Part shown: positions 1 to 4,739 of the stretch, piece by piece
Position numbering within the stretch: position 1 is the stretch's first letter
Layout: each line of letters opens with the position of its first letter
NCBI GenBank assembly: GCA_023433345.1
Contig: JAEZDA010000081.1
Location: 1-23,073, forward strand
Origin: Bacteroidota bacterium
GTDB lineage: Bacteria; Bacteroidota; Bacteroidia; Chitinophagales; Chitinophagaceae
Reading direction: 5' to 3'
Length of the DNA: 23,073 bases
The notes under the pieces: model-generated
Told to the model about the DNA's origin: nothing
Databases searched by the model: none
Seen by the model: the letters and a program-made list of their open reading frames with translations, nothing else
Program-made: the position numbers and the translations under genes

Positions 1-284
1 CCGGTGATCATGTTCTTAACATAGTCAGCGTGACCCGGGCAGTCAACGTGCGCATAGTGACGGTTAGCCGTAGCATATTCTACGTGAGCTGTAATGATCG
101 TGATACCCCTTTCTTTTTCTTCAGGTGCACCATCAATATCATCATAGTTTTTCTTTTCCGCTAAACCTTTTTTTGACAAAATATCGGTAATAGCGGCGGT
201 CAGTGTCGTTTTACCATGATCTACGTGACCAATAGTACCAACGTTTACGTGAGGTTTGTCCCTCTTAAAATTCTCTTTTGCCAT
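1..284 (-). CDS. tuf: Elongation factor Tu, N-terminal part (cut by window start)
   Basis: EF-Tu is the GTPase that delivers aminoacyl-tRNA to the ribosomal A site. The 94 visible residues are the start of its G domain. The P-loop GHVDHGKT lies at residues 19-26, the switch I segment EKERGIT at about 56-62, and the G3 motif DCPGH at 81-85. The start ATG (complement of 282-284) gives the usual MAKE.F.R.KPHVN beginning. One residue is odd: position 64 is Ile (codon ATT) where EF-Tu proteins almost always have Asn (GITINT). The gene is the last visible member of a tRNA-tuf transcription unit, 76 bp beyond a tRNA-like remnant. It has no clear Shine-Dalgarno sequence. The rest of the protein lies outside the window. 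Confidence 0.97.
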   Translation of the reverse strand, partial: MAKENFKRDKPHVNVGTIGHVDHGKTTLTAAITDILSKKGLAEKKNYDDIDGAPEEKERGITIITAHVEYATANRHYAHVDCPGHADYVKNMIT

Positions 285-352
285 TTTTTATTTTTTAAAA
301 ATTGTATTTAATGTGGATGGCATTTAATGTCAGCCAAACCTCAGACACCTTT

Positions 353-452
353 TTTCTGTGAGCCGATGTTAGAATCTCCCAATAGCTCTCGCGATATCGA
401 AAATGACCTCCCCGACGCAAAAGGTCGGGATGCTCTACCATCAAACTACACT
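353..452 (-). pseudogene. Degenerate tRNA-like remnant between tRNA-Thr(GGT) and tuf
   Basis: Read on the minus strand, this stretch has a tRNA-like D-arm (GTAGTTTGATGGTAGAGCA), then a hairpin in the anticodon-arm position (CCCGAC/GTCGGG, plus-strand 411-416 with 424-429), then a variable-loop-like GAGGTC. It ends in a copy of the tRNA-Thr 3' end. The 16 bases TTTCTGTGAGCCGATG occur here (353-368) and at the real tRNA-Thr (463-478), exactly 110 bp apart. The T-arm is disrupted and the acceptor stem does not pair, so a working tRNA is unlikely. A decayed tandem tRNA duplication is the simplest reading. A replaced anticodon arm or a chimera is also possible. Confidence 0.55.
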
Positions 453-470
453 TTCAAATAACTTTCTGTG

Positions 471-542
471 AGCCGATGGTGAGAATCGAACTCACGACCT
501 CTTCCCTACCAAGGAAGTGCTCTACCCCTGAGCTACATAGGC
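471..542 (-). tRNA. tRNA-Thr (anticodon GGT)
   Basis: A 72-nt cloverleaf reads on the minus strand. The D-arm is AGCTCAGGGGTAGAGC, the anticodon stem CTTCC/GGAAG encloses TTGGTAG with anticodon GGT, and the T-arm holds GTTCGAATC. CCA is not encoded. Two oddities are visible. The acceptor strands GCCTATG and CATCGGC leave a T-C mismatch at pair 4-69, where G-C would be expected. Position 38 is G rather than the A usual for this tRNA. In gene order it equals E. coli thrT, the tRNA just before tufB. Confidence 0.9.
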
Positions 543-563
543 ATTACTGCATAGCAGTCGTAA

Positions 564-640
564 TGAGCGGAAGACCGGGTGCAGACGCTTCGGTCTGCAT
601 CGCGACCGACTCCGTCGCGCCGTGACTCGAACTTCCAAAG
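564..640 (-). pseudogene. tRNA-Gly 3'-end remnant interrupted by a two-hairpin element
   Basis: TGAGCGGAAGACCGGG at 564-579 repeats, base for base, the 3' end of the intact tRNA-Gly at 645-660, 81 bp away. In the intact gene CTCGAAC follows directly. Here that T-arm piece appears only at 626-632, after about 46 bp of inserted hairpin sequence (580-625). No D-arm or anticodon arm is left. The arrangement suggests a duplicated tRNA-Gly tail that received the element inside its T-arm. The matching is direct observation; the order of events is inference. Confidence 0.6.
580..619. repeat. Two-hairpin repeat element, copy A
   Basis: Two perfect hairpins stand side by side. The first has stem TGCAGAC/GTCTGCA (580-586, 593-599) with loop GCTTCG. 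The second has stem CGCGAC/GTCGCG (601-606, 614-619) with loop CGACTCC. Copy B at 18907-18953 has the same layout, stem lengths of at least 7 and 6 bp, almost the same first loop, and compensatory base-pair changes in both stems. The element lies inside tRNA-derived sequence, so it appears able to spread or to have been carried along with a duplication. Confidence 0.65.
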
Positions 641-646
641 AACTTG

Positions 647-719
647 AGCGGAAGACCGGGCTCGAACCGGCCACCTATAGCTTGGAAGGCTATCGCTCTA
701 CCAAATGAGCTACTTCCGC
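647..719 (-). tRNA. tRNA-Gly (anticodon TCC)
   Basis: A 73-nt cloverleaf on the minus strand has fully paired acceptor strands GCGGAAG/CTTCCGC and a D-arm AGCTCATTTGGTAGAGC. The anticodon stem ATAGC/GCTAT encloses CTTCCAA, giving anticodon TCC. The T-arm contains GGTTCGAGCC. CCA is not encoded. The gene occupies the glyT position of the conserved Thr-Tyr-Gly-Thr-tuf order. Its 3' end is duplicated 81 bp further on in interrupted form. Confidence 0.95.
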
Positions 720-730
720 TTGTTAATTTG

Positions 731-748
731 CCCCGATAATTATCGGGG
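731..748. repeat. Perfect 18-bp palindrome in the tRNA spacer
   Basis: CCCCGATAATTATCGGGG is an uninterrupted palindrome in the 125-bp spacer between tRNA-Tyr and tRNA-Gly. No T-tract follows on the minus strand, so it is a poor terminator. In a tRNA precursor it would fold as a hairpin between two tRNAs and could help processing. Otherwise it is a dispersed extragenic palindrome. Confidence 0.6.
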
Positions 749-844
749 TTGATAATTTGGAAATTTGATAATTATCAAAAACATCTGTGTAAAAGAACTT
801 TCAATCATCAAATCACCACATCGGGTAACTATCAAATTGTTTCG

Positions 845-927
845 TGGGCAGTGGTGGATTCGAACCACCGAAGTCGAAAGACAGCGGATTTACAGTCCGC
901 CCCATTTGGCCACTCTGGTAACTGCCC
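845..927 (-). tRNA. tRNA-Tyr (anticodon GTA)
   Basis: An 83-nt tRNA on the minus strand with the long variable arm expected for bacterial tRNA-Tyr. The acceptor strands are GGGCAGT/ACTGCCC. The anticodon stem CGGAC/ATCCG region encloses a loop with GTA, and the T-arm carries GGTTCGAATCC. CCA is not encoded. Only four bases separate it from tRNA-Thr(TGT), so the two are surely cut from one precursor. It corresponds to E. coli tyrU in the conserved order. Confidence 0.94.
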
Positions 928-931
928 GGGG

Positions 932-1004
932 AGCCGAAGAAGGGAGTCGAACCCCCGACCTACTGATTACAAATCAGTTGCTCTACCAACTGAGCTACTT
1001 CGGC
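932..1004 (-). tRNA. tRNA-Thr (anticodon TGT)
   Basis: A 73-nt cloverleaf on the minus strand with paired acceptor strands GCCGAAG/CTTCGGC and D-arm AGCTCAGTTGGTAGAGC. The anticodon stem ACTGA/TCAGT encloses TTTGTAA (anticodon TGT). The T-arm carries GGTTCGACTCC. It is the first tRNA of the array, corresponds to E. coli thrU, and lies about 100 bp below a good Bacteroidota promoter. Confidence 0.95.
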
Positions 1005-1102
1005 TTATTATTCTAAAGAACTCCGGATTTTTTTGAAGGCCAAATCCGCTACTTCCCGCACCAGTTTGAGCATACACCTGCTCGCCCTATTTTTTGGGAA
1101 GG

Positions 1103-1131
1103 CAAAGGTAAGAGAAAATGATTAATACAAA
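1103..1131 (-). promoter_or_regulatory. Promoter of the tRNA-tuf transcription unit
   Basis: On the minus strand TTTG (1128-1131) and TACCTTTG (1103-1110) are 17 bases apart. They match the -33 and -7 elements (TTTG, TAnnTTTG) of the Bacteroidota housekeeping sigma factor. The first tRNA starts about 100 bp downstream. A single precursor carrying all four tRNAs and tuf is likely, since no strong terminator was seen between them. Confidence 0.65.
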
Positions 1132-1178
1132 AATTTTGATAAAAGATTTTTTATGAAGCATTTGGGCGTTCAGGAAAT

Positions 1179-1208
1179 AAAAAAAATCCCGCAGAATTTG
1201 CAGGATTT
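1179..1208 (-). terminator. Intrinsic terminator behind hpf
   Basis: On the minus strand AAATCCTGCA pairs with TGCGGGATTT around a 5-base loop, and eight T follow. The one non-Watson-Crick position is a G-U pair if read as minus-strand RNA but a C-A mismatch on the plus strand. This supports minus-strand use. It separates hpf from the tRNA promoter. Confidence 0.75.
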
Positions 1209-1231
1209 TTCTTGAATATTTTATGGCTTTA

Positions 1232-1531
1232 TTATGCCGCCATTCTTTCCTTTTTTCTTTTAATCTGGTTCACCACAGCATTCAGGGCTCCGTCGAAACT
1301 TTCCTCAAATGACTTCGAACTTTGTTTTACAAAAAACTCGTGACGCGGTATCATCACTTTTATCTCCACGATCTTGTCTTTAATGTTGTGCACCACATTG
1401 TCTAATTTAAGATAAACATCCACAGCAGTAACCCTGTCATGAAACTGCCTGATCTTCTCGATCTTCTTCTGAATAAAGGATAGCAACTTGGAGTCTGCCG
1501 CGAAATGCACGGTTTGAATGTTAACGTTCAT
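1232..1531 (-). CDS. hpf: Ribosome hibernation-promoting factor, short HPF/RaiA family
   Basis: A 99-residue protein of the HPF/RaiA (ribosome-associated inhibitor) family. These proteins bind in the decoding region of the 30S subunit when growth slows, block translation and protect idle ribosomes. Its length covers only the beta-alpha-beta-beta-beta-alpha domain, so it is a short form without the dimerising C-terminal domain of long HPF. Typical features are the opening MNVNIQTVHF, the central strand pair VTAVDVYLKL and IVEIKVMIPRHEFFVKQ, and the helix SFEESFDGALNAVVNQI. It ends in a basic tail (KRKKERMAA). It follows xerC by 160 bp on the same strand and has its own terminator. Its place between xerC and the tRNA-tuf array is common in Bacteroidota. 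Confidence 0.93.
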   Translation of the reverse strand: MNVNIQTVHFAADSKLLSFIQKKIEKIRQFHDRVTAVDVYLKLDNVVHNIKDKIVEIKVMIPRHEFFVKQSSKSFEESFDGALNAVVNQIKRKKERMAA

Positions 1532-1691
1532 GATCCACTTTTTTATGTGAAATAATTAGATAGGTAGCGTTGTAAAATAGGCAGGAATTTTTTGGATTTT
1601 AATTACTTTATTGGCTTATGAAGTTACTCCAGGAAATTCTTTTATCAAAAATTAAACGTTAAAATTCTTAACGCATTTCTTTCTCCTTTTA

Positions 1692-2594
1692 TTACGCCCG
1701 TGGATGAGCTTTTTTATGAATATCCTTTAGCTTCTGGATATTATTATGGGTATAAACCTGCGTGGCTGCCAGGCTGCTATGGCCGAGCAACTCCTTTACA
1801 GCATTAATGTCTGCTCCATTACCCGTTAAATGTGTGGCGAAGCTGTGCCGTAATATATGCGGACTCTTTTTTTCGATTGTGGTAACCTGCGACAGGTAGC
1901 GTTTCACCTGCAGGTACACATATTTTGGATATAGCTTTCTGCCCTTTTCATTTACAAGAAGAATGGATCGATCTGATTCTAAAGCGAGCCGGTTCTTCTC
2001 ATCGAGATAATTTCTTATTTCTGCCAGTAATGAATCATTTGCCGGAATTATTCTCTCCTTACTTCCCTTTCCTAAAACCTTAATAGTCTTGTTATAAAAA
2101 TCCACCCCGGTTTCTTTCAAGCCAATGAGCTCAGCTTCCCGCATTCCGGTAAAATACAAAAGCATTACCATTAACTTTTGCGTACTTCCCGCGAACCCTT
2201 CATCAAATTCAACATCTTTGAAAAGAACTGCCATGTCTTCTTTTTCCACATACTGAGGGAGACGCTTGCTCACTTTCGGCGAAATGACCTGGGCCATGGG
2301 GTTGGTCTTCAGGCTTCCTTCTTTCAAAAAATGCTTGTAAAAAGATTTTAGTGAAGAGATCTTGCGGTTGATGGATCGTGAAGACATTCCTTTTTCCTTC
2401 AACCCGGCCAGCCATGACCGAACGACCATAGGAGTTGCTTTTAAAATATCCGTTTCGGAATATTGAACAAGGATGAAATCAGAGAAATCCCGGAGATCTG
2501 TCTCGTAAGAAATGATCGTATGCTGCGAATAACGCTTCTGAAATTTAAGATGATTAAGAAAGGCAGCTATGAGCCCAGGCTGAGGTAGGTGCAT
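1692..2594 (-). CDS. xerC: Tyrosine recombinase XerC
   Basis: A 300-residue site-specific recombinase that, with XerD, resolves chromosome dimers at dif. The SAM-like N-terminal DNA-binding domain spans about residues 5-95. The catalytic domain carries the full active-site set: R152 (TGMREAE), K176 (GKGSKER), H246 and R249 (HILRHSFATH), H272 (LLGHSS) and nucleophile Y281 (QVYTHNN). I chose ATG at 2592-2594 over an in-frame TTG six codons upstream, because that TTG lies inside the terminator hairpin of rpsU. The seven-T tract of that terminator touches the ATG, leaving no room for a normal leader. Expression therefore needs read-through from rpsU or an unusual promoter. The neighbours (rpsU, hpf) point to the housekeeping Xer protein, not a phage integrase. 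XerD-like naming cannot be fully excluded. Confidence 0.9.
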   Translation of the reverse strand: MHLPQPGLIAAFLNHLKFQKRYSQHTIISYETDLRDFSDFILVQYSETDILKATPMVVRSWLAGLKEKGMSSRSINRKISSLKSFYKHFLKEGSLKTNPMAQVISPKVSKRLPQYVEKEDMAVLFKDVEFDEGFAGSTQKLMVMLLYFTGMREAELIGLKETGVDFYNKTIKVLGKGSKERIIPANDSLLAEIRNYLDEKNRLALESDRSILLVNEKGRKLYPKYVYLQVKRYLSQVTTIEKKSPHILRHSFATHLTGNGADINAVKELLGHSSLAATQVYTHNNIQKLKDIHKKAHPRA

Positions 2595-2634
2595 AAAAAA
2601 ACTGATAACCAAATTTACAAAAGGTTATCAGTTT
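2595..2634 (-). terminator. Intrinsic terminator or attenuator between rpsU and xerC
   Basis: A perfect 12-bp stem (AAACTGATAACC at 2599-2610 with GGTTATCAGTTT at 2623-2634) encloses a 12-base loop. On the minus strand it runs into seven T, at once followed by the xerC ATG. It ends rpsU transcripts and, if incomplete, sets how much xerC is made. Confidence 0.85.
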
Positions 2635-2663
2635 AATATATTGCTGGCTTAAATTATTTGCGC

Positions 2664-2861
2664 TTATGCGTCGAACTTGCCTGAAGCCACTTGTTGCTTG
2701 TAAACAGCTTTCAGCACTTCAGTTCTGCGTCTTACAGAAGGCTTTGTATAAGCCTGCCTTTCGCGGAGTTGAAGCAGAACACGGCTTTTCTCAAATTTCT
2801 TCTTGTACTTTTTGAGTGCCTTGTCAATGTTTTCGCAATCTTTGGAATCAATAATGAGCAT
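2664..2861 (-). CDS. rpsU: 30S ribosomal protein bS21
   Basis: A 65-residue bS21 protein, which sits near the 3' end of 16S rRNA on the platform of the small subunit. The sequence is basic and helical, with the family pattern ENIDKALKKYKKKFEKSR near the start and RRRTEVLKA near the end. A GAGGT Shine-Dalgarno core (complement of 2868-2872) lies six bases before the ATG. Bacteroidota genes generally lack such a site, and rpsU is a reported exception: in Flavobacterium johnsoniae bS21 takes part in hiding the anti-Shine-Dalgarno sequence, giving feedback on its own synthesis. Upstream are a TATCTTTG -7 element and a short 5'-leader hairpin. A strong terminator follows the gene. Confidence 0.96.
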   Translation of the reverse strand: MLIIDSKDCENIDKALKKYKKKFEKSRVLLQLRERQAYTKPSVRRRTEVLKAVYKQQVASGKFDA

Positions 2862-2867
2862 ATTTAA

Positions 2868-2872
2868 ACCTC
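2868..2872 (-). promoter_or_regulatory. Shine-Dalgarno site of rpsU
   Basis: GAGGT in the context AAAGAGGTTTAAATATG can pair with the anti-Shine-Dalgarno core ACCUC at the 3' end of 16S rRNA. Spacing to the ATG is six bases. I noticed no comparable site ahead of the other starts I examined closely (tuf, hpf, xerC, cphB, cphA), which fits the special rpsU feedback known in this phylum. Confidence 0.75.
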
Positions 2873-2891
2873 TTTTTTAAGTTGTTGTTTG

Positions 2892-2923
2892 CCTGCAAGT
2901 GTTTTTTGCAGGGCGCAAAGATA
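2892..2923 (-). promoter_or_regulatory. rpsU promoter -7 element and leader hairpin
   Basis: TATCTTTG (2916-2923, minus) matches the TAnnTTTG -7 element. No clear -33 element is seen at the right distance. Just downstream CCTGCAA and TTGCAGG (2892-2898, 2906-2912) form a perfect 7-bp hairpin with a 7-base loop, placed at or near the 5' end of the mRNA. It may stabilise the message or take part in bS21 control. Confidence 0.5.
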
Positions 2924-2979
2924 GGCAGATTTTTCCTGAAAAAAAACATTCTACCCAACAAAACCCGAAATTTGGCCGC

Positions 2980-3567
2980 ATGTTCACCGGAATTATAGAA
3001 AATACGGGCATAATTGAGTCAATTTCAGCCTCAGGAAGTAATAAAATCATCCTGCTCCGCTCCGCCTTGGCAAACTTGCTTAAGGTAGACCAAAGTCTTT
3101 CCCACGACGGAGTTTGCCTTACTGTTGAAGAAATTTCTGGCAATTCCTACCAGGTGACGGCGATAGCCGAAACCCTTCAAAAAACCTGCCTGAACACATG
3201 GAAACCTGGATATAAGGTAAACCTGGAACGCTCCATGCTTATGAATGGCAGGCTTGACGGGCACATAGTACAAGGCCATGTTGATTCCACCGCAAGATGT
3301 ATTGCTCGGGAAGAGGCAGATGGAAGCACGCTGTTTAGTTTCGAAATTTCCACACAATTTGAAAACCTGATTATCGAAAAAGGTTCGATCTGCATTAATG
3401 GCATCAGCCTTACCGTCTTCAACGTTATGGAAGCGCGTTTTACCGTAGCCATCATACCTTATACTCTGCAAAATACCAATATCGGCAATGTTCAGCCCGG
3501 GGATTATGTGAATGTGGAGTTTGATGTGATCGGAAAATATGTTCAAAAGATGATGCCTAAACCCTGA
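2980..3567 (+). CDS. ribE: Riboflavin synthase, alpha subunit
   Basis: A 195-residue enzyme that makes riboflavin from two molecules of 6,7-dimethyl-8-ribityllumazine, the last step of vitamin B2 synthesis in the cytoplasm. It consists of two lumazine-binding barrels. The first begins at the hallmark MFTGIIE and carries HDGVCLTV near residues 45-52. The second has GHIVQGHVD near 98-106 and INGISLTV near 142-149. A C-terminal helix (about 180-195) fits the trimer-forming segment. I chose the ATG at 2980 because the family always starts with MFTGIIE; the open frame continues upstream but without family likeness. The gene is divergent from rpsU, with 118 bp between the start codons. The next gene starts three bases after its stop. 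The other rib genes are not here. The alternative symbol ribC is used in some genomes. Confidence 0.95.
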   Translation: MFTGIIENTGIIESISASGSNKIILLRSALANLLKVDQSLSHDGVCLTVEEISGNSYQVTAIAETLQKTCLNTWKPGYKVNLERSMLMNGRLDGHIVQGHVDSTARCIAREEADGSTLFSFEISTQFENLIIEKGSICINGISLTVFNVMEARFTVAIIPYTLQNTNIGNVQPGDYVNVEFDVIGKYVQKMMPKP

Positions 3568-3570
3568 TCT

Positions 3571-4707
3571 GTGAATTTTTCTTCTTCCTTTCCATACAAA
3601 AGAGTGCTTTTTGCTTTTTGGCTGATCGTGCAAATGGGGCTGTGGTATTTCAACGGCATTAACACCGCCGGTGAGTCTGAAAGATTTATCCGTGAAGCTG
3701 CATTTCTTACAAAGGGCGAGCCTTTTACAAGTTCCGCGTTTTACATGTACATCGTACAGATCTTATTGATCTCTGTGGCCGAAACTACCGGTGCGGGATA
3801 CACGATGGTGATCATTTTGCAGATGCTGTTAAATGCTTTTGCGCTTCATCGTTTATACAAGTTTGTGTTGAACAGGCGTAAGTCGCGGAAGATCGCTTTT
3901 TTCGCAGGGATTTTGTTGATTGCATGCATTCCTTACCAGCTTTATAACACCTTTCTTTATACTGAATCGATTTTTTTCAGCCTTCTTGTAATATATACAA
4001 CCTTCCTCTTACAAATGAAAAGATGGAATAGCCGCAACAGTCTAATGGTTGTATTATGGTTGACGGCGCTATGCCTTGTAAGACCCACCGGACTATTCAT
4101 CGCTTTTGGAACTTTGATCTACCTTTCAATGCATCTTCGAAGCTTGCCGCGAATAATTAAATATCCTGCCTTGCTTTTGGGAACGGCAACCATAGTTTTT
4201 TTAATTCACCTCCTTTTGCAAACCGGGGGAGGTATAGATCCTCTTACTCCCTTTATTTACGAACATGTTATTTGCGATGTGCCCAGAAACGTTGGAGGAA
4301 CAGACCTTTCGCTGAATGAAGAAAGCAGCGGAGTGGGCGCAGTTTTAAACTACCTTGTTAACAATCCCGAGCATTTCGCTAAGCTCGCCGTTCGAAAAAC
4401 CGTGGCATTCTTTGGCTTGTTCAGGCCCTGGTATTCGTCACTTCACAATGCCGCCTTGATGGTCTATTTCTTCGGCCTTTATATAATGATTGCAGTTGCA
4501 GTTTTCCGCCGCGGACTCACTCCTGCTTTTGCATTCACTGCCTGCATCACTTCCGTATTCTGGTGCTTCGTAATTTTTTCGTGCGATGAATGGCACAACA
4601 GGTTCTTCCTCACTTTAACGCCATTGCTAATTATCTGCGCATCTGCCGCATTGGGGAAAAAGGATTCAAACAGGCAAAAGCACAGCATTGTTGAAGACGG
4701 AAACTAA
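3571..4707 (+). CDS. Multipass membrane protein, possibly GT-C-type glycosyltransferase-like
   Basis: A 378-residue protein that I cannot name with certainty. Its pattern resembles GT-C glycosyltransferases of the PMT/ArnT kind. A first membrane segment (about 10-28) is followed by an exposed loop with an acidic residue and an aromatic (NTAGESERFIREAAFLTKGE). About eight to nine further hydrophobic segments follow. In true GT-C enzymes the first loop holds a catalytic Asp or Glu, and E35 or E37 could fill that role. Start: GTG at 3571, three bases after the ribE stop, which suggests translational coupling. No closer ATG gives a complete first membrane helix. The acyltransferase gene follows 32 bp later, so surface-glycan or lipid modification is a reasonable guess. 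A mannosyltransferase-like or merely uncharacterised membrane protein is also possible. Confidence 0.55.
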   Translation: MNFSSSFPYKRVLFAFWLIVQMGLWYFNGINTAGESERFIREAAFLTKGEPFTSSAFYMYIVQILLISVAETTGAGYTMVIILQMLLNAFALHRLYKFVLNRRKSRKIAFFAGILLIACIPYQLYNTFLYTESIFFSLLVIYTTFLLQMKRWNSRNSLMVVLWLTALCLVRPTGLFIAFGTLIYLSMHLRSLPRIIKYPALLLGTATIVFLIHLLLQTGGGIDPLTPFIYEHVICDVPRNVGGTDLSLNEESSGVGAVLNYLVNNPEHFAKLAVRKTVAFFGLFRPWYSSLHNAALMVYFFGLYIMIAVAVFRRGLTPAFAFTACITSVFWCFVIFSCDEWHNRFFLTLTPLLIICASAALGKKDSNRQKHSIVEDGN

Positions 4708-4739
4708 CCGCTATTTTAGTTTTAAGAAACAAGCAATTT

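Noticed and set aside
749..1036. Plus-strand open frames over the tRNA genes
   Set aside because: They are the antisense of tRNA-Tyr and tRNA-Thr and contain only translated tRNA sequence.
1692..2594. Phage or island integrase next to tRNA genes
   Set aside because: The recombinase is a normal-length XerC in the conserved rpsU-xerC-hpf setting, and no phage or transfer genes are nearby.
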